A DNA stretch of 51,424 nt from positions 1 to 51,424 of the forward strand of contig NZ_FUXJ01000021.1 in the NCBI RefSeq assembly GCF_900167045.1, in the 5' to 3' direction. Origin of the DNA: Legionella maceachernii. GTDB lineage: Bacteria > Pseudomonadota > Gammaproteobacteria > Legionellales > Legionellaceae. A program made the position numbers and the translations under genes. The notes below the pieces were generated by a model. The model was given only the letters and a program-made list of their open reading frames with translations, did not search any database and was not told the origin of the DNA. This document shows, in pieces, positions 1 to 8,416 of the stretch; position 1 is the first letter of the stretch; every line of letters starts with the position of its first letter.

Positions 1-1677
1 CTTAAAGACCTTTTAAGCGTCTGGCACACGGGTGGGAAAGCGCAGCAACGAGCGGTAGAGACTGTCTTATTTGCAAAGGATGGTGTCGAATTTTACCCAA
101 GCCAAATCAAGATACTCACCCTACTCGCCAACGCACCCTCGATTTACAATAGCGATAACAACTATTTGCATGACTTAGCAAAACAATTTGCTGAGAAGAT
201 GAAAAACCCTCGATTAAGCTTATCCGAGCGATTACGAGGATTGAAACTACTGGGCACTATTTGGCACGTTCCTCCTCCAGACATTACAGCAATAGTATCC
301 AAACTTAATGATCAAGATCCCGAAGCTTGCCAAGCCGCATTATATTGTTTAACAGACATAGTCTCTGCTTTAGAGGAAAAAACGCTAGCCGCTGTTGTTG
401 AACCGGTTAGTAATAAACTTAATGACGAGTACGAGAATGTGCGCGAAGAGGCATTACATTGCTTAGCAGCCATGATCCCCGCCTTAGAGAAAAAAATCCT
501 AGCAACGTTTGTTGAGCCTGTGAAAAACAAACTCAATGATCAAGATCCTGATGTTCGCCAAGCCGCATTAGATTGCTTAGCAGCAATGGCTCCAGCGCTA
601 GAGAAAGAAACACTAGCAACGCTTATTGAATTGTTTAAAAAATTTCTCAATCATAAAGATCCATCTTTTTGCCAAGGGGCATTAGATTGCATCGCAGCAA
701 TGGCGCCAGGACTAAAGAAAGAAACGCTAGCAACCCTTGTTAAACCTGTTACAAACAAACTCAATGCTCAAGAGTGGCAAGTTCGCAAAGCAGCATTAAT
801 TTGTTTAGCCGCTATAGCACCGATTCTCGATAAAGAGGCTCTAATAAACCCTGTTGAATTTTTTAAAAATAATCTTAATCATGAAGATCCAGATATTTGC
901 CGGGCCGCATTAAATTGCTTAGCAGCAATGGCGCCAGCACTAGAGAAAAAAATATTAGCAACGCTTTTTGAATTTTTTAAAAATAATCTCAATCACCAAG
1001 ATTCGCAAGTTCGCGAAGCTGCATTAAATTCTTTAGCAGCAATAGCGCCTGCTTCAGACAAAAAAACACTAGTAACGCTTATTGGACCTGTTAGAAATAA
1101 ACTCGAAGACGAAGATGAGGATGTCAGCCAAGCAGCATTAAAATGCTTAGCAACAATAGCATCTATTCTAGATGAAGAAACACTAACAGCGCTTATTGAA
1201 AGTATTAGAAATAGACTCGGTGACAAAGACCCTGATGTGTGCGAAGCAGGATTACATTGCCTAGCATGCATGACAACTGCTTTAGAGAAAGAAACTTTAA
1301 TAACTCTTGTTGAGCCTGTTAAAAATAATCTGAATAGCCAAGATCGAGATCTTTACCAAGCCGCATTACATTGCTTAAGCACCATGGCACCTACTTTAGA
1401 GAGAGAAACGTTAGTAATACTTGTTGAATCTATTACAAAGAAACTCAATGACCCAGATTTGTATGTTCGCCGAGCAACATGTCATTTTCTTTTCTTTTTA
1501 TTAGCCAACCTTGATAACAATCTAAAAATAGAAATCGATAGTACTTCACTGAATACCAGTGAGGCATTACTTATTCATGCTGTCTCTGGCTGGATTAGCC
1601 AAATTCATCAAGTTTTAACTCAAGCAGAGGTGGCAATGCAACCAGAACAAGAGAATCTCCAAATGAATAGGTTTTGA
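1..1677 (+). CDS. F-box/HEAT-repeat protein, copy 1 (5' end outside window)
   Basis: The reading frame is open from base 1, which already encodes LKDLLSVWHTGGKAQQRAVE, the second half of the F-box found intact in the next copy. The true start is therefore upstream of the window and the ATG at 166 is internal. About eleven HEAT-like units of 38 residues follow, each with a core like RQAALDCLAAMAPALEKETL, then the shared C-terminal block (SLNTSEALLIHAVSGW) and a Gln/Glu-rich tail ending QMNRF. F-box proteins recruit substrates to SCF ubiquitin ligases through Skp1, and bacterial versions are typically secreted effectors of intracellular species. Here the HEAT solenoid would be the target-binding part. 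Secretion and Skp1 binding are inferred. A terminator-like hairpin follows the stop. Confidence 0.8.
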   Translation, partial: LKDLLSVWHTGGKAQQRAVETVLFAKDGVEFYPSQIKILTLLANAPSIYNSDNNYLHDLAKQFAEKMKNPRLSLSERLRGLKLLGTIWHVPPPDITAIVSKLNDQDPEACQAALYCLTDIVSALEEKTLAAVVEPVSNKLNDEYENVREEALHCLAAMIPALEKKILATFVEPVKNKLNDQDPDVRQAALDCLAAMAPALEKETLATLIELFKKFLNHKDPSFCQGALDCIAAMAPGLKKETLATLVKPVTNKLNAQEWQVRKAALICLAAIAPILDKEALINPVEFFKNNLNHEDPDICRAALNCLAAMAPALEKKILATLFEFFKNNLNHQDSQVREAALNSLAAIAPASDKKTLVTLIGPVRNKLEDEDEDVSQAALKCLATIASILDEETLTALIESIRNRLGDKDPDVCEAGLHCLACMTTALEKETLITLVEPVKNNLNSQDRDLYQAALHCLSTMAPTLERETLVILVESITKKLNDPDLYVRRATCHFLFFLLANLDNNLKIEIDSTSLNTSEALLIHAVSGWISQIHQVLTQAEVAMQPEQENLQMNRF

Positions 1678-1696
1678 GATTTAAACCATTTCCCTG

Positions 1697-1725
1697 CCCT
1701 CTGCCTCAAGCAGGAGAGGGGATTT
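1697..1725 (+). terminator. Rho-independent terminator after F-box copy 1
   Basis: An imperfect GC-rich inverted repeat (CCCTCTGCCT with AGGAGAGGGG, loop CAAGC) is followed by a short T run. The same kind of hairpin recurs after copies 2, 3 and 4, so each gene appears to end its own transcript. Confidence 0.6.
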
Positions 1726-1758
1726 GACTGATTTAATTACTATGAAAGGTACCACTTC

Positions 1759-3906
1759 ATGACAAAGACGCTGACTGACTTTTTTTCGCCATTACCCCAA
1801 GAAGTTTTAGTACGCATTTATTCCAATCTAGGCCTTAAAGACCTTTTAAGCGTCTGGCACACGGGTGGGAAAGCGCAGCAAAGGGCGGTAGAGACTGTCT
1901 TATTTGCAAAGGATGGTGTCGAATTTTATTCAAGTCAAATCAAGATATTAACCATACTCGCCAACGCGCGCTCGATTTGCAATGGCGATGACAACTATTT
2001 GCATGACTTAGCAAAACAATTTGCTGAGAAGATGAAAAACCCTCAATTAAACTTATCCGATCGATTGCGAGGGTTAAAACTCCTTGGCATGATTCGGCAC
2101 GTTTCGTTAGATATTACAGAGATAGTATCCAAACTTCATGATCAAGATCCGAAGGCTTGCCAAGCAGCATTAAATTGTCTAATAGAGCTAGTCCCTGCTT
2201 TAGAGAAAGAAACGCTAGTTACGCTTGTTGAACCCATTACCAATAAACTCCGTAACCCAAATTGGAAAGTGTCCCAAGCCGGATTGGATTATCTAATCAC
2301 CGTGGCCCCCGTTTTAAAAAAAGAAACGCTAAGAACACTTGCTGAACCGGTTATAAGCAAACTCCATGACTCAAATCCGATTGTTTGCCAAGCCGCATTA
2401 TATTGCTTAGAGGCCATAGCGACTGCCTTACAAAAAGAAACCCTGGCCTCATTGGTTAAATTAATTACAAATAAACTCAATGACCAGGATTGGTTGAAAA
2501 TACGTAATGCAGCATTCGATTGCTTAAAAACACTAGAATCTGCTTTAGAAAAAGAAGCTCCGGCCGTGCAGATTGAACCAATTACCAATAAACTCAATGA
2601 CCAGAGTTTTCATATCCGCAGAAAAACATTTGTTGAATTTATTACCAACAACCTTAATAACCAAGATCCAATTATTTGGCAAGCAGCATTATATCGCTTG
2701 TCCGCTATAGTCCCCCTTTTAGATAAAAAAACGCTAACAACGATTGTTGAGTCTGTTATCAATAAACTCAAAGACCAAGATTCAGATGTTTGCCATGCAT
2801 TAAATTGCTTAAGCACTATAGCGCCTGCTTTAGAAAAAGCGACGCGAGTAACGCTTGCTGAGTTTGTTACAAACAAACTCAATGACTCAAATCCAGTGGT
2901 TTGCCAAACCGCATTAACTTGCTTAGCCACTATGACACCCGCTTTAGAGAAAGAGACGCTAGTAACGCTTGTTGAACCTGTTATCAACAAACTCAACGAC
3001 TCAAATCCACTGACTTGTCAAACAGCATTAACTTGCATCACCACTATGACACCCACTTTAGAGAAAGGGACACTAGTGGCGCTTGTTGAACCTGTTATCA
3101 ACAAACTCAATGACCCAATTGAGTATGTTCGCAATGCAGCATTCACTTGTTTAGTTACTATGGCGCCTGCTTCAGAGAAAGAAAAGCTCGCTTCTATTGT
3201 TGAGGCTGTTAAAAATAAACTCGATAACCAAAATGAAAATGTTTGCTATACGGCATTAAATTGCTTAGCCGCCATGACCCCTACTTTAGAAAAAGAAACG
3301 CTAGCGACGCTTGTTGAGCCTGTTGCAAACAAACTCAATGACCAACATGATCATCTTTGCTATGCAGCATTAATGTGTTTAACCGCTATGGCCCCTGCTT
3401 TAGAGAAAGAAAATCTAACAACGCTTGTTGAACCTGTTACCAACAAACTCAATGACCTAAATTCAGATGTTCGTCAAACCGCATTAACTTGTTTAGCCGC
3501 TATGGCCCCTGCTTTAGGGAAAGAAAATCTAACAGCGCTTGTTGAACCTGTTACCATCAAACTCAATGACCTAAATTCAGATGTTCGCCAAACCGCATTA
3601 ACTTGTTTAGCCACGATGACATCTGTTTTAGAGCAGAAAACGCTGGCAACACTTATTGCCCCTATTACCAACAAACTCAATGACGAAGATCAGGGTGTTC
3701 GCCAAGCAGCATGTCATTTTCTTGTCTTTTTATTCGCTAATCCTGAGAACGATCTAAAAATAGAAATCGCTGGTGCCTCACTGAATACCAGTGAGGCATT
3801 ACTTATTCATGCTGTTTCTGGCTGGATTAACCAAATTCATCAAGTTTCAATTGAAGCAGAGGTGGCAACGCAACCAAAAGAGGATCCTCAAATGAATAAG
3901 CTTTGA
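1759..3906 (+). CDS. F-box/HEAT-repeat protein, copy 2
   Basis: This 715-residue protein has a clear F-box-like motif at residues 12-48 (LPQEVLVRIYSNLGLKDLLS). About fourteen full HEAT-like units and one partial unit near residue 285 follow, then the family C-terminal block and a tail ending QMNKL. The start is the ATG with AAAGG upstream, in a leader shared by all copies. One unit has lost a residue (CHALNCLSTIA), and two neighbouring units around 3430-3610 are nearly identical at DNA level, indicating recent internal duplication. It is most likely a secreted adaptor that links a host target, through the HEAT solenoid, to host SCF ligase. The F-box and HEAT assignment is read from sequence; delivery into a host is inferred. 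Confidence 0.85.
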   Translation: MTKTLTDFFSPLPQEVLVRIYSNLGLKDLLSVWHTGGKAQQRAVETVLFAKDGVEFYSSQIKILTILANARSICNGDDNYLHDLAKQFAEKMKNPQLNLSDRLRGLKLLGMIRHVSLDITEIVSKLHDQDPKACQAALNCLIELVPALEKETLVTLVEPITNKLRNPNWKVSQAGLDYLITVAPVLKKETLRTLAEPVISKLHDSNPIVCQAALYCLEAIATALQKETLASLVKLITNKLNDQDWLKIRNAAFDCLKTLESALEKEAPAVQIEPITNKLNDQSFHIRRKTFVEFITNNLNNQDPIIWQAALYRLSAIVPLLDKKTLTTIVESVINKLKDQDSDVCHALNCLSTIAPALEKATRVTLAEFVTNKLNDSNPVVCQTALTCLATMTPALEKETLVTLVEPVINKLNDSNPLTCQTALTCITTMTPTLEKGTLVALVEPVINKLNDPIEYVRNAAFTCLVTMAPASEKEKLASIVEAVKNKLDNQNENVCYTALNCLAAMTPTLEKETLATLVEPVANKLNDQHDHLCYAALMCLTAMAPALEKENLTTLVEPVTNKLNDLNSDVRQTALTCLAAMAPALGKENLTALVEPVTIKLNDLNSDVRQTALTCLATMTSVLEQKTLATLIAPITNKLNDEDQGVRQAACHFLVFLFANPENDLKIEIAGASLNTSEALLIHAVSGWINQIHQVSIEAEVATQPKEDPQMNKL

Positions 3907-3914
3907 GATTTTAG

Positions 3915-3945
3915 CCCTCTCTCGCTTGCAGTAGAGGGGATTTTT
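3915..3945 (+). terminator. Rho-independent terminator after F-box copy 2
   Basis: CCCTCT pairs with AGAGGGG across a 12-base loop, followed by ATTTTT. It lies 9 bases after the stop codon. Confidence 0.6.
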
Positions 3946-3995
3946 AATCCAAACCTATACAAGATTTGATTTAACTGACTTAAAAGGTACCGTTC

Positions 3996-6077
3996 ATGAC
4001 AAACAAATTGGCTGATTTTTTTTCACCATTACCTCAAGAAGCTTTAGTACACATTTATTCCTATCTAGGACTTAAAGACCTTTTAAGCGCCTGGCACACG
4101 GGTAGAAAAGCGCAACAAAGGGCAGTAGAGACTGTCTTATTTGCAAAGGATGGTGTCGAATTTTATTCAAGTCAAATCAAGATATTAACCATACTCGCCA
4201 ACGCGCGCTCGATTTGCAACGGCGATGACAACTATTTGCATGTCTTAGCAAAACAATTTGCTGAGAAGATGAAAAACTCTAAATTAAGCTTATCCGAGCG
4301 ATTGCGAGGATTGAAGCTGCTTGGCACCATTTGGCAGGTCCCTCTAGACATTACAAGGGTAGTATCCAAACTTAGTGCGCAAGATCCGGAAGTTTGCCAA
4401 GCAACATTCAACTGCCTAACAGCCATGGTACCTGCTTTAGACAAAAAAACGCTAGCAACGCTTGTGGAACTTGTTAATAACAAACTCAAGGATCAAAATT
4501 CAGATGTTTGCCGAGCAGCATTAGGTTGTTTAACTGCTATGGCAACTTCTTTAGAGAAAGGGGCACTGTCAACGCTTGTTGACCCCATTACAAATAAACT
4601 CAATGACCATGATTCAGGTGTGCGTTATGCATCACTAATTTGTTTAGCTACTATGGCGCCTGTTTTAGATAAAAAAACCCTGAGCATACTTATTGAACCT
4701 GTTATAAACAAACTCAATGACAAAGATAGGGATGTTTGCAAAGCGGTAGGAACTTGTTTAGCCGCTATGGCACCTGTTTTAGGGAAAAAAACATTAGCAA
4801 CGCTTATTAAATTGGTTACCAACAAACTCAGTGATCAAAAATGGTATATTCGCGAAGCAGCACACGATTGTTTAGCAGCCATGATACCTACTTTAGCAAA
4901 AGAAATCCGAGCCACTTTGATTGAACCTGTTACCAACAAACTCTATGGCGAAGACTGGACAGATCGCAAAGCAGCATTAAATTGTTTAGCCGTTATGGCG
5001 CCCGCTTTAGAGAAAGAAAAGCTAACAACGCTTATTGAATCGGTTACCAACAAACTCTATGACCACCATTCAGAAGTTCGCAAAGCGGCATTAAATTGCA
5101 TAACCACTATGATACCTGTTTTAGAGAAAAAAACGCTAGCAACACTTGTTGAGCCAGTGAAAGACAAACTCAGTAACGAAGATTGGGGAGTTAGCAAAGC
5201 GGCATTAAATTGCTTGGCAGCAATAGTCCCTACTTTAGAGAAAGAAACGCTAACAACGCTTGCTGAATCTGTTAAAAATAATCTCAATTACCAAGGTTGG
5301 CAAATTCGCGCAGCAGCATTTAAGGGTTTAGTAGCAATAGCGCCGGCTTTAGAAAAAGAAACACTGATATCTCTTGTTGAGTCTGTTAAAAATACTCTGA
5401 ATCACTTAAGTCCATCTTTTTGCGAAAGTGCATTAAATTGCTTAACCGAGATAATACCTGTTTTAGAGAAAGAAACACTGGCAACGCTTCTTGATCCTGT
5501 TAAAAACAAACTCAATGACCAAAATCGAGATGTTAGCCAAGCAGCATTAAATTGCTTGGCAAGAATAGTACCAATTCTCGATAAAGAAACAATAGAAACT
5601 CTTGTTGAGCACATTAGCAATAAACTCAAAGACGAAGATAGGGATGTTTGCGAAGCGGCATTAACTTGTTTAGCCAAGATGCTACCTGTTTTAGCGAAAG
5701 AAATGTTAGTAACTCTTGTTGAACCTGTTATAAACAAAATTAATGACCAAGATTTTTTTGTTCGCGATCAAGCATTAATTTGTTTAGCAGCTATAATGGC
5801 TGCGTTAGATAACGAAACACTATTAATATTTTTTGAACCTATTAAAAATCTATTAAATAGCCAAGAGCAAGATGTTCGTCATGCAGTATGTCATTCTCTC
5901 ATTTTTTTATTAGCTAATCCTGATAACGTACTAAAAATAGAAATCGATGGTGCCTCACTGAATACCAGTGAGGCATTACTTATTCATGCTGTTTCTGACT
6001 GGATTAACCAAGTTCATCAAGTTTCAACAGAGGTGGCATCGCAACCAAAAGAGGCTCCTCAGATGAATAGGCTTTGA
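3996..6077 (+). CDS. F-box/HEAT-repeat protein, copy 3
   Basis: This 693-residue paralogue has an N-terminal F-box-like motif (LPQEALVHIYSYLGLKDLLS) and a conserved linker (VETVLFAKDGVEFYSSQIKI). About fourteen 38-residue HEAT-like units and the shared C-terminal block (SLNTSEALLIHAVSDW) follow, and the tail is Glu/Gln/Pro-rich. The start ATG has AAAAGG upstream. The DNA of the N-terminal segment is almost the same as in copy 2, while the repeats vary mainly at solvent-type positions, as expected if the copies bind different partners. The host-adaptor role is inferred from F-box biology. Confidence 0.85.
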   Translation: MTNKLADFFSPLPQEALVHIYSYLGLKDLLSAWHTGRKAQQRAVETVLFAKDGVEFYSSQIKILTILANARSICNGDDNYLHVLAKQFAEKMKNSKLSLSERLRGLKLLGTIWQVPLDITRVVSKLSAQDPEVCQATFNCLTAMVPALDKKTLATLVELVNNKLKDQNSDVCRAALGCLTAMATSLEKGALSTLVDPITNKLNDHDSGVRYASLICLATMAPVLDKKTLSILIEPVINKLNDKDRDVCKAVGTCLAAMAPVLGKKTLATLIKLVTNKLSDQKWYIREAAHDCLAAMIPTLAKEIRATLIEPVTNKLYGEDWTDRKAALNCLAVMAPALEKEKLTTLIESVTNKLYDHHSEVRKAALNCITTMIPVLEKKTLATLVEPVKDKLSNEDWGVSKAALNCLAAIVPTLEKETLTTLAESVKNNLNYQGWQIRAAAFKGLVAIAPALEKETLISLVESVKNTLNHLSPSFCESALNCLTEIIPVLEKETLATLLDPVKNKLNDQNRDVSQAALNCLARIVPILDKETIETLVEHISNKLKDEDRDVCEAALTCLAKMLPVLAKEMLVTLVEPVINKINDQDFFVRDQALICLAAIMAALDNETLLIFFEPIKNLLNSQEQDVRHAVCHSLIFLLANPDNVLKIEIDGASLNTSEALLIHAVSDWINQVHQVSTEVASQPKEAPQMNRL

Positions 6078-6085
6078 GATTTAAG

Positions 6086-6114
6086 CCCTCTCCCGCAAGC
6101 GGAGAGGGGATTTT
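6086..6114 (+). terminator. Rho-independent terminator after F-box copy 3
   Basis: CCCTCTCCCGC pairs with GCGGAGAGGGG (one bulged C) and is followed by ATTTT. It is the best formed of the array's terminators. Confidence 0.7.
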
Positions 6115-6143
6115 GATTTAACTGATACGAAAGGCACCGTTTC

Positions 6144-8345
6144 ATGACAAACACACTGACTGATTTTTTTTCGCCATTACCCCCAGAGGTTTTGGTACGC
6201 ATCTATTTCCATCTAGGCCTTAAAGACCTTTTAAGTGCTTGGCACACGGGTGGAAAAGCGCAGCAACGAGCGGTAGAGACTGTTTTATTTGCAAAAAATG
6301 AGTTCGAATTTTACTCAAGCCAAATCAAGATACTCACTCTTCTCGCCAACGCGCGCTCGATTTGCAATGGCGATGAGAACTATTTGCATACCTTAGCAAA
6401 AAAATTTGCTGAGAAGATGAAAAACCCTCAATTAAACTTATCCGAGCGATTACGAGGATTGAAACTGCTTGGCAACATTTGGCACGTTTCGTTAGAAATT
6501 ACGCAGATAGTATCCAAGCTGAATGATCAAGATCCGAAGGATTGCCAAGCAGCATTAAATTGTCTAACAAACTTGATCCCTGCTTTAGAGAAAGAAACGC
6601 TAGCAACGATTGTTGAACCGGTTATCAACAAACTCAATAGCAAACCTTTTTTTGTTCACCAAGCAGCATTAACTTGTTTAGCCGCTATGGCACCTGCTTT
6701 AGAGAAAAAAACGCGAGCAACGCTTGCTGGATTTGTTGCAAACAAACTGAATGATCAAGATTGGTATATTCGCTATGGGGCATTAAGGTGCTTAGCCACT
6801 ATAGCCTCTGTCTTAGAGAAAAAAACCTTAACAACATTTACTGGACCTGTGATCAATAAACTCAATGACTCCAATTCACATGTTCGCGAAGCAGCACTCG
6901 ATTGTTTAACAGCCATGATCCCTATTTTAGCGAAAGAAATCCGAGCCACTTTTATTGAACCTGTTAGCAACAAACTCAGTGACCAAGAGTGGGGAGTTCG
7001 CAAAGCGGCATTAAATTGTTTAGCGTTTATAGCATCCGCTTTAGAGAAAGAAACGCTAATAACGCTTGTTGAATCGGTTACCAACAAACTCAATGACCCC
7101 CATTCAGACGTTCGCCAAGCTGTATTAAATTGCATAACCACTATGATCCCTGCTTTAGAGAAAAAAACGCTAACAACACTTGTTGAGCTAATAAAAAACA
7201 AACTCAATAACAAAGATTGGGGAGTTAGCAAAGCGGCATTAAATTGCGTAGCCGCTATAGCACCTATTTTAGAGAAAGAAACGCTAAAAATGCTTGTTAA
7301 ATCGGTTATCAATAAACTCAATGACCCAAATTGGTATGTTCGCGAAGCAACACTCGATTGTTTAACAGCCATGATCCCTACTTTAACGAAAGAAATCCGA
7401 GCCACTTTTATTGAACCTGTTATAAACCAACTCAATAACGAAGACTGGGGAGTTCGCAAAGCGGCATTAAATTGTTTAGCCGTTATGGCACCTGCTTTTG
7501 AAAAAGAACTGCTAACAACGCTTATTGAATCGGTTACAAATAAACTCAATGACCAAAAGGGAGATATTCGCAAAGCAGCACGAACTTGTTTAGCCGCTAT
7601 GGCACCTATTTTAGAGAAAGAAACGCTAGTAACCTTGGTTGAATGGGGTAAAAATAATCTCAATAACCTAGATTGGAAAGTTCGCGAAGCAGCATTAAGG
7701 AGCTTAGCAGCAACAGCACCTACTTTAGAGAAAGAAACGCTAGCAACGTTTGTTGAATCAGTTACAAACAAACTCAATGACCCAAATTGGGATGTTCGAG
7801 AAGCAGCATTCGATTGTTTAGCAGCCATGATACCTACTTTAGCGAAAGAAATGCTGAGAACGCTTGTTGAACCGATTACCAATAAACTGGACGACCAAAA
7901 TGGGAATATGCGCAAAGCAGCATTAACTTGCTTAGCAGCCATGGCACCCGCTTTAATGAAAGAAAGGCTAGCAATGCTTGTTGAATCTTTTAAAAATAGT
8001 CTCAACCAAGATTGGCAAGTTAGCGAAGCAACACTAACTTGTTTAGCTGCTATGGCACCTATTTTAGAGAAAGAAAATCTAACAACGCTTGTTGAACCTG
8101 TTACCAACAAACTCAATGACAAAAAGCAGGATGTTCGCCGAGCAGCATGTCATTTCCTTGTCTTTTTATTAGCTAATCCTGATAACGAGCTAAAAATAGA
8201 AATCGATAGTGTTTCACTGAATACCAGTGAGGCATTACTTACTCATGCTGTTTCTGGCTGGATTAACCAAATTCATCAAATTTCAATTCAGGCAGAGGTG
8301 GCAATGCAACCAGAACAAGAGAATCTCCAAATGAATAGGTTTTGA
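6144..8345 (+). CDS. F-box/HEAT-repeat protein, copy 4
   Basis: This 733-residue protein has an F-box-like motif (LPPEVLVRIYFHLGLKDLLS) at residues 12-48, about fifteen HEAT-like units (the most in the array), the family C-terminal block and a tail ending NLQMNRF, as in copy 1. Its first 95 residues are almost identical to those of copy 5, and the segment near 6620-6860 nearly matches 9010-9250 in copy 5, which points to recent duplication or gene conversion. A long antisense frame (6773-8122) is a by-product of the repeats. Its role is inferred to be a secreted ubiquitin-ligase adaptor. Confidence 0.85.
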   Translation: MTNTLTDFFSPLPPEVLVRIYFHLGLKDLLSAWHTGGKAQQRAVETVLFAKNEFEFYSSQIKILTLLANARSICNGDENYLHTLAKKFAEKMKNPQLNLSERLRGLKLLGNIWHVSLEITQIVSKLNDQDPKDCQAALNCLTNLIPALEKETLATIVEPVINKLNSKPFFVHQAALTCLAAMAPALEKKTRATLAGFVANKLNDQDWYIRYGALRCLATIASVLEKKTLTTFTGPVINKLNDSNSHVREAALDCLTAMIPILAKEIRATFIEPVSNKLSDQEWGVRKAALNCLAFIASALEKETLITLVESVTNKLNDPHSDVRQAVLNCITTMIPALEKKTLTTLVELIKNKLNNKDWGVSKAALNCVAAIAPILEKETLKMLVKSVINKLNDPNWYVREATLDCLTAMIPTLTKEIRATFIEPVINQLNNEDWGVRKAALNCLAVMAPAFEKELLTTLIESVTNKLNDQKGDIRKAARTCLAAMAPILEKETLVTLVEWGKNNLNNLDWKVREAALRSLAATAPTLEKETLATFVESVTNKLNDPNWDVREAAFDCLAAMIPTLAKEMLRTLVEPITNKLDDQNGNMRKAALTCLAAMAPALMKERLAMLVESFKNSLNQDWQVSEATLTCLAAMAPILEKENLTTLVEPVTNKLNDKKQDVRRAACHFLVFLLANPDNELKIEIDSVSLNTSEALLTHAVSGWINQIHQISIQAEVAMQPEQENLQMNRF

Positions 8346-8353
8346 GATTTAAA

Positions 8354-8383
8354 CCCTCTCCCGCAACCGCGAGAGGGGATTTT
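8354..8383 (+). terminator. Rho-independent terminator after F-box copy 4
   Basis: CCCTCTC pairs with GAGAGGGG across CGCAACCGC, followed by ATTTT, nine bases after the stop codon. Confidence 0.65.
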
Positions 8384-8416
8384 GATTGATTTAACTGATA
8401 CGAAAGGTACCGTTTC

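Noticed and set aside
6773-8122. A 449-codon antisense frame in F-box copy 4 (and similar shorter ones in all copies)
   Set aside because: It is the complement of the HEAT repeats: the repeated Ser/Val-rich pattern comes from reading the same 114-bp unit backwards. It has no start signal, and the same shadow appears in every copy.
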